The notes under the pieces are model-generated. The model was not told the DNA's origin and made no database searches. It saw only the letters and a program-made list of their open reading frames with translations. The translations under genes and the position numbers were made by a program. Positions 35,391 to 44,395 of a stretch of 64,000 nt of DNA are shown here, piece by piece. Every line of letters begins with the position of its first letter. Position 1 is the first letter of the stretch. Origin of the DNA: Homoserinimonas sp. OAct 916 (GTDB lineage: Bacteria; Actinomycetota; Actinomycetes; Actinomycetales; Microbacteriaceae); the NCBI RefSeq assembly GCF_003260275.1, contig NZ_QJHB01000008.1, positions 1-64,000 of the forward strand, given 5' to 3'.

Positions 35391-37220
35391 ATGACTGGTT
35401 CGAAGAACACCGCAGAGGCCATCGCGACATCCGCCGCCGCGTCCGCAACAGCGTTCACCACAGCGTCCACCACCACGCCCACCACCGACGTGGTCACCAC
35501 TGCGGCGCCCACTGCGGGGCCCACGACCGCGACCCCCACTGACCTCGACGCCCGCGCTCTCACCCCCGAGTGGTGGCGATCAGCGGTGATCTACCAGATC
35601 TACCCGCGTTCGTTCGCCGACTCAGACGGCGACGGGATGGGAGATCTGGCCGGCATCACCGACCGCCTCTGGGCGCTCACCGAACTGGGCGTCGACGCCA
35701 TCTGGCTATCTCCGTTCTACCGGTCGCCGCAACGCGACGGTGGCTACGACGTGTCTGACTACTTCGACATCGACCCGCTGTTCGGCACCCTGGCCGACTT
35801 CGACCGTCTGTTGGCCGCCGCGCACGAGGCGGGCCTGCGCGTGATCATCGACATCGTGCCGAACCACACCTCCAGCGACCACCAGTGGTTCACAGAAGCT
35901 CTGGCAGCAGGCGAGGGCAGCGAGGAGCGCGCCCGTTACATGTTCCGTGACGGCCGGGGTGCCAGTGGCCAGTTGCCGCCGAACAACTGGGAATCGGTGT
36001 TCGGCGGCGGTGCCTGGACGCGGGTCACCGAACCTGACGGCACACTCGGCCAGTGGTACCTGCACCTGTTCGACACCACCCAGCCCGACCTCGACTGGGA
36101 GAACGAGTGGGTGCGGGAGAAGTTCCGCGAGATCCTGCGCTTCTGGTTCGACCGCGGGGTCGACGGTTTTCGAGTCGACGTCGCCCACGGCATGATCAAG
36201 GCTCCCGGTCTGCCCGACTACACGCCGCCGGCCGACAGCGGGTCGATGGGCGGCACCGCGCACGACTCCAAGCACACCGGCGAGCCCGAGCCCACGGCAC
36301 CGTACTGGGCGCAACCGGGCGTGCACGAGATCTACCGGGACTGGCGCCGGATCGCCGACTCCTACCCGAACGCGCGCATTCTGGCGGCAGAGGCCTGGGT
36401 CGACCCGCTCAGCCGGGTGGCCGAATGGGTGCGCCCCGACGAGATGCACCAGGCATTCAACTTCGCCTTCTTGGAGACCACGTGGAACGCCGCCGCCCTG
36501 CGGCGGGTGATCGACGCGTCGATCACCACGTTCGGTGCGGTCGGTGCACCGAGCACCTGGGTGTTGTCGAACCATGACGTGGTGCGGCACGCCTCCAGAC
36601 TCGCCCTCACCGCCGACAACCTGCAGGGGCACGGCATCGGGCCGAAAACGGTCGGGCTTCCCGACCCGGTGCTCGGGTTGAACAGGGCCCGCGCGGCCTC
36701 ATCGCTGATGTTGGCTCTGCCGGGCTCCAGCTACATCTACCAGGGCGAGGAGCTCGGCCTGCCGGAGGCGATTGATCTCCCGGATGAGGCCCGCCAGGAC
36801 CCCACCTGGTTCCGCACGGGAGGCACCCGCTACGGTCGCGACGGCTGCCGCGTACCGATTCCCTGGCAGGCGGAGGAACCCTCGTACGGGTTCGGACCGA
36901 CGGAAGCCAGTTGGCTGCCGCAACCATCGGATTGGGCCGCCTACGCCCGCGACCGGCAGGAGGGCGTGGCCACCTCGACGTTGGAGCTGTACAAGAGTGC
37001 CTTACGGCTGCGGCGCGAGCACAGATTGGGCGTGGGCTCGCTGAACTGGCTGTCCGGGTTCGGAGATGACGTGGTGGCGTTTCGTAACGGCGATGTGAGC
37101 GTGATCGCGAACGCAGGCGACGCCCCGGTGCCGCTGCCCGCCGGTGAGATCATTCTTACCAGTCGCGCCTTCGACGGGCGCACGCTGCCCGCCGACTGCA
37201 CCGTCTGGTTGCTCGGCTGA
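35391..37220 (+). CDS. GH13 alpha-glucosidase / oligo-1,6-glucosidase type
   Basis: 609 residues from the ATG at 35391. The first ~58 residues are an Ala/Thr-rich low-complexity leader, not a clear signal peptide, so the real start may be a downstream GTG. The GH13 barrel begins WWRSAVIYQIYPRSFADSD. Conserved regions: DIVPNHTS, GFRVDVAHGM (nucleophile Asp263), LAAEAWVDP (acid/base Glu334) and VLSNHD (Asp396). The sequence suits alpha-1,4- or alpha-1,6-glucosidase acting on maltose-type oligosaccharides in the cytoplasm. It is divergent from smc across 135 bp and convergent with fpg. Confidence 0.9.
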   Translation: MTGSKNTAEAIATSAAASATAFTTASTTTPTTDVVTTAAPTAGPTTATPTDLDARALTPEWWRSAVIYQIYPRSFADSDGDGMGDLAGITDRLWALTELGVDAIWLSPFYRSPQRDGGYDVSDYFDIDPLFGTLADFDRLLAAAHEAGLRVIIDIVPNHTSSDHQWFTEALAAGEGSEERARYMFRDGRGASGQLPPNNWESVFGGGAWTRVTEPDGTLGQWYLHLFDTTQPDLDWENEWVREKFREILRFWFDRGVDGFRVDVAHGMIKAPGLPDYTPPADSGSMGGTAHDSKHTGEPEPTAPYWAQPGVHEIYRDWRRIADSYPNARILAAEAWVDPLSRVAEWVRPDEMHQAFNFAFLETTWNAAALRRVIDASITTFGAVGAPSTWVLSNHDVVRHASRLALTADNLQGHGIGPKTVGLPDPVLGLNRARAASSLMLALPGSSYIYQGEELGLPEAIDLPDEARQDPTWFRTGGTRYGRDGCRVPIPWQAEEPSYGFGPTEASWLPQPSDWAAYARDRQEGVATSTLELYKSALRLRREHRLGVGSLNWLSGFGDDVVAFRNGDVSVIANAGDAPVPLPAGEIILTSRAFDGRTLPADCTVWLLG

Positions 37221-37229
37221 CCCTGGCTG

Positions 37230-38219
37230 TCAGGCGGCTGGGCGCGGGCGCCGCAGGCGCTGACAGTACGCGCAGAAGTGCGATGACCGATTCATGAACG
37301 CTGCACGCCGGATCTCGCGACCGCAGCGGGCACACGGTTGACCCTGACGCCCATACGCATTCAGACTGTGCGCAAAATACCCGGATTGGCCATTCACGTT
37401 CACGTATTGGGCGTCGAAACTGGTGCCACCCTCCGCCAACGCCTTGTGGAGAACCGTCCTCACCTCGGCCAGCAGCAGCCGCGCACGCCGTTTGGACAGG
37501 TCGCCGGCCGGCTGTTCGTAATGCACGCGGGCGCCCCAGAGAGCCTCGTCGGCATAGATGTTTCCGATGCCGCTGATCACGCGCTGATCGAGCAGGGCAC
37601 GCTTGATGCCTGACCTCGTGCGCGCCAGTCTCGCCAGAAACAGGCCGTCATCGAAAGCCTCATCGAGCGGGTCGCGCGCGATGTGCGCGACCTGGCTCGG
37701 AATCGACCGGGCCCAGGGTGCGTCCACCACCGCAGGTCCGCTGTAGCCGGCCACCTGTCCGTCGGCTGACGGCAGCAGGGTGTCGACCGCCATCGAACCA
37801 AAGATTCGCTGGTCGACGAAGTGGAGTGCCAGCTCTCCATGCTCGGGATGTTCGATCGTCAGGCGAATGCGCAACAGGTGGTCCATGCCGGCGTTCGGCT
37901 CGCGCAGCAAGACCTGCCCGCTCATGCCGAGGTGCGCGACCAGGGCTGTGCCACCAGGCAGTAGCTCATTCGAGAGTGCCCCATTTGGCAGTGCCCCATT
38001 CGGCAGTGCCCCATTCGAGAGGGGGAACCAGAGGAACTTGCCTCGTCGCACCGCGGCCTCGATCGTGCTGCCGGTGAGTAGCTCGACGAAATCGCCTGTG
38101 GCCGCTCGATGGCGCTTCAAGGAGCGTTCGTCGAACACCTCCACGCCCGTTATGGTGGCGCCCGTCACCGCTGGAGCCAGACCGAGGCGAACGACCTCGA
38201 CTTCGGGGAGTTCAGGCAC
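37230..38219 (-). CDS. mutM: Formamidopyrimidine-DNA glycosylase with repeat insertion
   Basis: 329 residues from a GTG at 38219, which places Pro2-Glu3 at the mature N-terminus (PELPEVEVVR), essential for catalysis. The beta-elimination Lys is expected at Lys61 in RRGKFLW. H2TH motif, SGIGNIYADEALWGA, and the C-terminal zinc finger CARCGREI...CAYC are intact. Residues about 69-85 are an inserted NGALPNGALPNGALSN array, encoded by a 15-bp repeat, in a loop between KFLWFPL and ALVAHLGMSG. It excises 8-oxoguanine. It overlaps the end of rnc by 8 bp. Confidence 0.94.
   Translation of the reverse strand: MPELPEVEVVRLGLAPAVTGATITGVEVFDERSLKRHRAATGDFVELLTGSTIEAAVRRGKFLWFPLSNGALPNGALPNGALSNELLPGGTALVAHLGMSGQVLLREPNAGMDHLLRIRLTIEHPEHGELALHFVDQRIFGSMAVDTLLPSADGQVAGYSGPAVVDAPWARSIPSQVAHIARDPLDEAFDDGLFLARLARTRSGIKRALLDQRVISGIGNIYADEALWGARVHYEQPAGDLSKRRARLLLAEVRTVLHKALAEGGTSFDAQYVNVNGQSGYFAHSLNAYGRQGQPCARCGREIRRAAFMNRSSHFCAYCQRLRRPRPAA
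37967..38021. repeat. 15-bp coding minisatellite in mutM
   Basis: Three full and one partial unit of CATTYGGCAGTGCCC, encoding NGALP-type repeats in a surface loop of the glycosylase. Confidence 0.9.
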
Positions 38220-38970
38220 CGGGTGGGTCACCCGCATGGTCGATTTCGACCCCATCGCTGCCGTCGACGAGACGCCAGGCCGCTAGGGCTGCAGCCATCT
38301 CGGCCTGCTTCTTGCTCGTGCCGTCGCCGGTCGCCGTTACCAGTCCCTGAACCGTGACGACGGCGCGAAAACGCTTGTCGTGATCGGGGCCGCTCTCGGT
38401 CACCTCGTACGACGGGTGCTCCACCCCGTTGGCCGCGGCCACCTCTTGCAGAGTCGTCTTGGGGTCCATGGCAGCGCCGAAGTGGCCGGGATCCTTCAGC
38501 AGCGGGTCGATCAGCCGCAGAACGAACGAGGTCGCGTCATCCATACCCGAATCCAGGAACACCGCCCCGATCACCGCTTCCACGGTGTCGGCAAGGATCG
38601 ATGATTTCTGCCGTCCGCCGGTGAGGTCTTCACCGCGACCGAGGAGGATGTGCGGTCCGAGGTCGATGCGGCCGGCCACCTGGGCCAGCGCGACCGTCGA
38701 CACCAGGCTGGCCCGTCGCTTGGCGAGTTGGCCCTCGTCGAGATCGGGGTAGGTGCGGTAGAGCATGACTGTCACCGCTTGGCCCAGGATGGCGTCCCCG
38801 AGGAACTCCAGCCGTTCGTTGTGCGGTAGTCCCCCGTGCTCGTACGCATAGGAGCGGTGGGTCAGCGACAACTCCAGCAAGGCAGGGTCGATGGAGATAC
38901 CGAGGCGCCGCTCGAGCGCGGCGCGCCGGGTGCGTACGGCCTGCTGGTTGCGGCTAGCCACGATCGCCAT
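38212..38970 (-). CDS. rnc: Ribonuclease III
   Basis: 252 residues. The signature NERLEFLGDAILG (51-63), the second motif ADTVEAVIGAVFLDSG and the C-terminal double-stranded RNA-binding domain (TTLQEVAAANGVEHPSYE...KKQAEMAAALAAW) are all present. It processes rRNA precursors and double-stranded RNA. It is upstream of mutM, the common rnc-fpg pair. Confidence 0.97.
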   Translation of the reverse strand: MAIVASRNQQAVRTRRAALERRLGISIDPALLELSLTHRSYAYEHGGLPHNERLEFLGDAILGQAVTVMLYRTYPDLDEGQLAKRRASLVSTVALAQVAGRIDLGPHILLGRGEDLTGGRQKSSILADTVEAVIGAVFLDSGMDDATSFVLRLIDPLLKDPGHFGAAMDPKTTLQEVAAANGVEHPSYEVTESGPDHDKRFRAVVTVQGLVTATGDGTSKKQAEMAAALAAWRLVDGSDGVEIDHAGDPPGA

Positions 38971-39017
38971 TCACCCCAGAGGATGAGCATCGGGTGGGCA
39001 CGCCGCTACAGTCCAGA

Positions 39018-39221
39018 TCAGACGTCAGCGACCTTGCGGCCCTTGTACTCCATGAACAGTGCGGTGCCAGCCGAGTCCTCGACGACCTTCGCACGGTGCG
39101 GCAGGCTGTAGGTCACCTTGCCGTTTTCGACCGTCTTCACCAGGGTTGGCGCTTCGGCCTTCCACTGCGAACGGCGCGAACGGGTCGCGGATCGTGACAT
39201 CCTTCTCTTGGGTACAGCCAT
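39018..39221 (-). CDS. rpmF: Ribosomal protein L32, zinc-free form
   Basis: 67 residues, [19 protein letters not shown] start typical of L32. It has no cysteine, so it lacks the zinc-ribbon of the C+ paralogues and is the zinc-independent form. It follows the DUF177 gene by 15 bp, the widespread yceD-rpmF pairing. Confidence 0.96.
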   Translation of the reverse strand: MAVPKRRMSRSATRSRRSQWKAEAPTLVKTVENGKVTYSLPHRAKVVEDSAGTALFMEYKGRKVADV

Positions 39222-39236
39222 TTCAAACTCTCTTTT

Positions 39237-39809
39237 CTAGTTTTCGTCCGCGCCCGCGGAAATGCCGCGGTCACGATTGTCTGTGGAAGCTTCAAACCCG
39301 TTCAGCGCAGACCACCGGGGATCCGTACTGGTTTCGAAGTCATAGTCCAGATTCTTTGCCAGTTCCTCACCCGTGGTTGGGTGAAGTCCTGGACAGTCCT
39401 CTTCGCATACCGGCTGGAACGGCAGTGAAAGCACCACCGCATCCCTGATAAGAGGTTCAAGATCCACGTGGTCGTCGTGAACCTCATATTCGAAAGCTTC
39501 GTCAGAAGAATACGCGAAAAGTTCCTGAATATCGACTTCGACCGGCACGGTGATCGATTTCAGGCACCGGCTGCACTCTCCGACGGCCACGGTATCCACC
39601 TCGGCGGAGACCAGAATCCCGTCGTGCAGCGACTCATAGCGCATGTCGGCATTCAGGGTTGCACCTTCGGGCACAGCGACCATGCCCTCGCCCATTTTTT
39701 CGGGGACGATGATCGTGAGCTCCGCATCGCGGGATTCACCGGGACGGTGCACCAGGTCGCGAACGAGAATGGAAAACGGGTTGGCAGGATTAGGTTTGGC
39801 ATGACTCAT
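39237..39809 (-). CDS. YceD/DUF177 family protein
   Basis: 190 residues from the ATG at 39809 with GGGAG upstream. DUF177 features: ECSRCLKSITVPVEVDIQELF and VCEEDCPGLHPTTGEEL, i.e. two Cys pairs possibly binding zinc. Members are linked to 23S rRNA metabolism in bacteria and chloroplasts. Co-transcribed with rpmF. Confidence 0.93.
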   Translation of the reverse strand: MSHAKPNPANPFSILVRDLVHRPGESRDAELTIIVPEKMGEGMVAVPEGATLNADMRYESLHDGILVSAEVDTVAVGECSRCLKSITVPVEVDIQELFAYSSDEAFEYEVHDDHVDLEPLIRDAVVLSLPFQPVCEEDCPGLHPTTGEELAKNLDYDFETSTDPRWSALNGFEASTDNRDRGISAGADEN

Positions 39810-39924
39810 TGACACTCCCCCATTCTACCGGCGGTCGGCTGGGCGTTCCCCGACGCCCCTCGTCCTCGCGAGCCGTTGTGGCCGACAGACTGTGGGAGGC
39901 CCGTGCTGCCGGCCACAACGGCGC

Positions 39925-41244
39925 TTAGAGTCCGAGGCTCGTGAGGGCGTCGTCGTAGATTGCCAGCGCCCGGGCGACCTCGTCATCGGTGACCACACAC
40001 GGCGGCACAACGTGGATACGGTTCTCCGAGAGGAACGGCAACAACCCGCGCTCCATCAACGCCGCCTTGATTCGCCCCATGGTGGCGGCATCCACCGGCT
40101 CACGGGTCTCCCGGTCAGCGACCAACTCCAGGGCCCAGAAGACACCGAGCCCCCGCACGTCTCCGATTGATGGGTGGTCAGCCTGAAGTTTCGCCAATCC
40201 CGGGGCGAGAACATCGGAGCCGATGCGTTTCGCGTTGGCGACGATCCCCTCGTCCTCCATGGCATCCAATGCGCCGATGATCGACGCCATCGCCAGCGGG
40301 TGCCCGGAGTACGTGAGGCCGCCGGGAAACACGCGCTCGTCGAACGCAGCAGAGATCTCCGGGGAGAGTATGACCCCACCGGCAGGCACGTAACCGGAGT
40401 TGACTCCCTTGGCGAACGTGACCAGGTCGGGAACGACATCGTAGTTGTGGAAGGCGAACCACTCGCCGGTGCGGCCGAACCCGGCCATGACCTCGTCGAG
40501 GATCAGTTTGATTCCGTAGGTGTCGCAGAGAGCGCGCACGCCTTCCAGGTAGCCGGGCGGGGGCGTCATGATGCCGGCGGTGCCGGGCACGGTCTCGAGC
40601 AGGATTGCGGCGATACCCGTGGCTCCCTCGCCCTGGATGACATGCTCGAGGTGCGTCAGGGCACGCTCGCTCTCCTGGGCCGGGCTGTCTGCCCAGAATT
40701 CGGAACGGTAGGCGTACGGGCCGAAGAAGTGCGCGTGCCCGCGAGCGTATTGGTTCGGCTGACGACGCCAGTCACCCGTGGCGACGATGGCCGCTCCGGT
40801 GTTGCCGTGGTACGAGCGATAGGTGGAGAGCACCGTGTCCCGCCCGGTGACCAGTCTGGCCATGCGAATGGCATTTTCGTTCGCATCGGCGCCGCCATTG
40901 GTGAAGAAGACCTTCTCAAAACCCGGTCCCACCTTGTCGAGGATGCGCTTCGCCGCCTCGCCGCGAGCCAGGTTGGCCGTTGCCGGCGCGATGGTTGCCA
41001 GTAGGTCGGCCTGATCCTTGATCGCCTGAATCACCCGCGGGTGCTGGTGGCCGATGTTGACGTTGACCAACTGGCTGGAGAAGTCGAGAAACTTGTTGCC
41101 GTCGAAATCCCAGACGGTGCAGCCGAGTGCCCCGGCGATCGCCATCGGTTTCAGCGCTGCCTGGGCCGACCAGGAATGAAACACGTGGGCCTTGTCGAGG
41201 TCGTGGGTCTGCTGGCCGAGTGCGGCGTCGGAGGTGATTGTCAT
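39925..41244 (-). CDS. Class III aminotransferase, likely beta-alanine:keto acid transaminase
   Basis: 439 residues, fold-type I PLP enzyme. The PLP lysine is predicted at Lys279 in LVTFAKGVNSGY, Asp250 in LILDEVMAGFGRTG contacts the pyridine nitrogen, and SGHPLAMAS is present. Omega-amino-acid:pyruvate aminotransferases have this pattern. As the last gene of the pyrimidine cluster it would convert beta-alanine to malonic semialdehyde. The 230-bp gap upstream holds a 17-bp tandem repeat and a long stem-loop. Substrate is inferred from context. Confidence 0.87.
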   Translation of the reverse strand: MTITSDAALGQQTHDLDKAHVFHSWSAQAALKPMAIAGALGCTVWDFDGNKFLDFSSQLVNVNIGHQHPRVIQAIKDQADLLATIAPATANLARGEAAKRILDKVGPGFEKVFFTNGGADANENAIRMARLVTGRDTVLSTYRSYHGNTGAAIVATGDWRRQPNQYARGHAHFFGPYAYRSEFWADSPAQESERALTHLEHVIQGEGATGIAAILLETVPGTAGIMTPPPGYLEGVRALCDTYGIKLILDEVMAGFGRTGEWFAFHNYDVVPDLVTFAKGVNSGYVPAGGVILSPEISAAFDERVFPGGLTYSGHPLAMASIIGALDAMEDEGIVANAKRIGSDVLAPGLAKLQADHPSIGDVRGLGVFWALELVADRETREPVDAATMGRIKAALMERGLLPFLSENRIHVVPPCVVTDDEVARALAIYDDALTSLGL

Positions 41245-41323
41245 GATCTGGCTTTCTTGTGTGTTGGCCGCGGGACGGTGGTCATCCCGCGCGGGCGGTG
41301 CTGTGCACGGCCGGGGCTGTGCT

Positions 41324-41357
41324 GGGCTGGGTCTGTGGCTGGGCTGGGTCTGTGGCT
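41324..41357. repeat. 17-bp perfect tandem duplication
   Basis: GGGCTGGGTCTGTGGCT occurs twice back to back, followed by a partial third copy (GGTCTGGGTC), in the gap between the binding-protein and aminotransferase genes. Non-coding. Confidence 0.85.
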
Positions 41358-41403
41358 GGTCTGGGTCATGCCGTGCTGGGTGGTGCGAGCCCGAGCAGGC
41401 TGA

Positions 41404-41444
41404 ACCCCGAGACCCTCGAAGTTGTGCGCCGAGGGTCCCGGGGT
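41404..41444 (-). terminator. Intercistronic stem-loop after the binding-protein gene
   Basis: A 15-bp inverted repeat with one mismatch (ACCCCGAGACCCTCG / CGAGGGTCCCGGGGT) and an 11-base loop, about 30 bp past the binding-protein stop. It lacks a T-tract, so partial termination or mRNA stabilisation is more likely than full termination. Confidence 0.7.
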
Positions 41445-41474
41445 GCCGTACTTACATTATGTACGAACGACGTG

Positions 41475-42647
41475 TCAGTTGCCGCCCTCGTTCAGAACGA
41501 CGTCGATCGGCGTATAGCCCGTGCCCTTCACGTCGACACCCTCGGCAATGAGTTCGTCCAACGCCTTCTGGACGTACTCATTGGTGTGGGCAGTCGCCGG
41601 CGGCGCCTCGGTGAGGATGGTCGCGCCTGTGTCGTTCGCCGTTTTCAGAGCGATGTCAACGGTGCGCGCCCACGCGGCATCATCGGTGATGCCGATGCCG
41701 TTGGTCGACGGCCAGATCAACTTATTGACCTCGTTCGCCATCCACAACTGGTGGCTCGTGCCGAGCGTCGAGCCGGCAGCGGTGACGATGTCAGCCGACG
41801 CCTGCGGGTCGTTCATCACGTAGATCCAGCCCTTGATGGATGCTTTCAGGAACTTGACCGTGGTCTCTTGGTAGGCCGGGTCACTCGCGAGCTTGTCCGC
41901 GTCGGCCCAGATGGAGTCCTGCAGCATTCCGCTGCCCTCCTTGTTCCAGTCGATCACGTTCAGGTCTTCGGGCTGGTAGAGCTTGCCGGTGTCGGGGTTG
42001 ATCGTCTCCAAGACCTGAGCGTACTCGTTGTAGGTCATTGCCTGGGCGGCGTCGATGTCGCCCTGCAAAAGGCCCAGCATGTCGAAGCCCTGCGTGACCA
42101 TGGTGACATCGTCGATGCCGACCTTCGCCTGCTGCAAGCCGGCGAAGATCTCCCACTCGTTTCCGTAACCCCAGCTGCCGACGGTGTGCCCCTTGAGGTC
42201 AGCTGCGGAGGTCAGGTTCTTGTCCTTGAACGAGACCTGCAGGGTTCCGGAGCGCTCGAAGATCTGCGCGACACTGGTGATGTTCGCACCCTGTTGGATG
42301 GAACCCAGCACCTTGGGCACCCAGGAGATCGCGTAGTCGGCGTCTCCCGAGACCAGCGCATCCTGCGGAACGATGTCTGCGCCACCCTCCTGCAGCGTGA
42401 CGTCGAGTCCCTCGTCTTTGTAGTAGCCCTGGTCGAGCGCCGCATAGTAGCCGCCGAACTGGGCCTGGGCGAACCACTGCAGTTGCAGGGTCACCGGCGT
42501 GAGGTCGGTGGTTTCCGCAGTGCCCGGGTCAGTGGTCGGGGCGGCCACATCCTCGTCTGTGGTGCCGCCCGGGCTGCAACCGGTCAATGCGAGAGCGACA
42601 GCCGCGAACGCTGCCACGCCGGTCATGAGACGTGTGCTGTGTTTCAT
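41475..42647 (-). CDS. ABC transporter substrate-binding lipoprotein (NMT1/ThiY-like)
   Basis: 390 residues. Signal peptide with lipobox ALALTGC (Cys24), then an acidic Thr-rich linker, then an NMT1/THI5 domain beginning VTLQLQWFAQAQFGGYYAA, the family hallmark shared with ThiY, which binds pyrimidine precursors of thiamine. GSWGYGNEWEIFAGL and WIYVMNDPQASADI are further typical segments. Its place with dihydropyrimidinase implies uptake of a pyrimidine, dihydropyrimidine or hydantoin. Ligand not shown. Confidence 0.88.
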   Translation of the reverse strand: MKHSTRLMTGVAAFAAVALALTGCSPGGTTDEDVAAPTTDPGTAETTDLTPVTLQLQWFAQAQFGGYYAALDQGYYKDEGLDVTLQEGGADIVPQDALVSGDADYAISWVPKVLGSIQQGANITSVAQIFERSGTLQVSFKDKNLTSAADLKGHTVGSWGYGNEWEIFAGLQQAKVGIDDVTMVTQGFDMLGLLQGDIDAAQAMTYNEYAQVLETINPDTGKLYQPEDLNVIDWNKEGSGMLQDSIWADADKLASDPAYQETTVKFLKASIKGWIYVMNDPQASADIVTAAGSTLGTSHQLWMANEVNKLIWPSTNGIGITDDAAWARTVDIALKTANDTGATILTEAPPATAHTNEYVQKALDELIAEGVDVKGTGYTPIDVVLNEGGN

Positions 42648-42714
42648 TGATTCCTCCTGTTGTGTTGCTTGTTGTAGACGGTGAACCTTCGCCGGTCACC
42701 GGTGCACCGGACGC

Positions 42715-43485
42715 TCATCTCGAACTGTTCCCTTTCAGGACCAGCTTCTCCAACCCCATGCTGGCGAGGTAGAAGAGCAGACCGAGAATTATGGAGCCCA
42801 GGACATATGCCCAGGCCAGCGGATAGTTGCTCTGGGAAGCGGCGGTGGTGATCGCCTTGCCCAATCCTCCGATCGGACCGCCGAAGTACTCGGCGATCAC
42901 CGCAGCGATCACCGCGAGGGAGGAGGCGATCCGAAGACCGGTGAACAGAAACGGCAGTGCGGTGGGGAGCGTCACGATACGGGTGGTCTCCCACGTGCCG
43001 GCCGCGAGGGCGCGCATCAGGTCGCGATGCACCGGTTTCACCTGGCGCAGTCCCTTCAGCGTATTCACGTAGACCGGTACGAACACGGCGAGTGCGGCGA
43101 CCAGGATGCGCGCGGTCTGCTCGGCGGCGCTGAACATTCCGTAGAGCACCGGCGCCAGAGCCACGATGGGGATGACCATCGCGGCAGCAACCACCGCTGC
43201 GCTCAGTTCATCGATGGCGCGCACCATCGCAGCGATCAGGGCCAGACACACGCCGATGACCAGCCCGAGCAACAGCCCAAGCAACGAGTTCAATCCGGTG
43301 ACCATTGAATTCGACCACACGGTGGCGAAATTTTCGCTGAACTGGGCGCCGATCGACAACGGGCTGGGCACGATGAAGGGCTTGATGTTGAACCATACGA
43401 CCGCGGCCTGCCAGATCGCGAGCGAGAACACCCCCAGCAGGATGGGGGGCAGCAGCCCCTTGGAAGCCCCGAATGCTGCCCTCAT
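42715..43485 (-). CDS. ABC transporter permease (pyrimidine-type importer)
   Basis: 256 residues, about six membrane helices, with the EAA loop seen as DLMRALAAGTWETTRIVTLPTALPFLFTGLRIA split around residues 160-190. SsuC/TauC/ThiX family. Its start overlaps the stop of the ATPase gene (ATGA). It would pair with the second permease of the cluster to form a heterodimeric channel. Confidence 0.88.
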   Translation of the reverse strand: MRAAFGASKGLLPPILLGVFSLAIWQAAVVWFNIKPFIVPSPLSIGAQFSENFATVWSNSMVTGLNSLLGLLLGLVIGVCLALIAAMVRAIDELSAAVVAAAMVIPIVALAPVLYGMFSAAEQTARILVAALAVFVPVYVNTLKGLRQVKPVHRDLMRALAAGTWETTRIVTLPTALPFLFTGLRIASSLAVIAAVIAEYFGGPIGGLGKAITTAASQSNYPLAWAYVLGSIILGLLFYLASMGLEKLVLKGNSSR

Positions 43486-44330
43486 CGGTTTTCGACTCCC
43501 CGTACCCCGGTCGCGTGCGTGCCGTGCAGATGTTCACGAACCTCGCTGACCGAGGCGAAGAACTGGTCATCCTCGCGCAGGTCGTCGGTGCGTTCGCCCG
43601 CCCCGAGTTTCACGTCCACAACCGCCTGGATGCGTCCGGGCCTCGGCGACATGACCACCACGCGGTCGGCAAGGAAGACGGCCTCCGGGATGGAGTGGGT
43701 GACGAAGACCACGGCGGCCTGGGTCTCGGCGCAGATGTGGGCGAGCTCCGCCTGCATGTGCTCACGGGTCATCTCGTCGAGTGCACCGAATGGCTCGTCC
43801 ATCAGCAGCAGATTGGGGCTCTCGGCGAGCGATCGAGCGATCGCAACCCGTTGCTGCATGCCGCCGGAGAGCTGGTCGGGATAGTTGTCGGCGAAGTCGC
43901 CCAATCCGACCAGGAGCAGCAGTTCCCGCGAACGGGCGGTGCGCGCAGCCTTGGAGAACCCGTGCAGTTCAAGCGGCAGTTCGATGTTCGCCCGGACGGT
44001 GCGCCACGGCAGAAGTCCGGCCTGCTGGAACGCGATCCCATACTCCTGGTCGAGCCTGGCCTGTTTCGCGGTCTTGCCGAAGACGGTCAGCGTGCCGCTG
44101 GTGGGCGTGTCAAGGTCGGCGATCAGACGCATCAGGGTGCTCTTTCCACAACCGGATGGGCCGATCAGCGAGACGAACTCGCCCGCGGCGACAGTCAGGT
44201 CGATGTTTTCGAGAGCTGTGACCGTCGCGCCCTTCTTCGTGGTGAAGATCTTGCCGACATCGCGCACGACGACGGCGTCGGAGCCGCCCGTGCTCTGGCT
44301 CTCACGTTCGCCGGTGAGTGGTTGCGTCAT
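43482..44330 (-). CDS. ABC transporter ATP-binding protein
   Basis: 282 residues from the ATG at 44330, preceded by AGGGGAAACA. A GTG at 44399 that overlaps the permease stop and follows AGGAG is an alternative, but the intervening 23 codons have low third-position GC. Walker A GPSGCGKST (57-65), signature LSGGMQQRVAIARS and Walker B LLLMDEPFGALDEMTR are intact. SsuB/TauB/ThiZ-type ATPase. Confidence 0.9.
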   Translation of the reverse strand: MTQPLTGERESQSTGGSDAVVVRDVGKIFTTKKGATVTALENIDLTVAAGEFVSLIGPSGCGKSTLMRLIADLDTPTSGTLTVFGKTAKQARLDQEYGIAFQQAGLLPWRTVRANIELPLELHGFSKAARTARSRELLLLVGLGDFADNYPDQLSGGMQQRVAIARSLAESPNLLLMDEPFGALDEMTREHMQAELAHICAETQAAVVFVTHSIPEAVFLADRVVVMSPRPGRIQAVVDVKLGAGERTDDLREDDQFFASVSEVREHLHGTHATGVRGVENR

Positions 44331-44395
44331 TGTTTCCCCTGTTTGATTGCGTGTATCTGAAGCCTGCGCAGCGGGCACCCTGTTTTCGATGGCCG

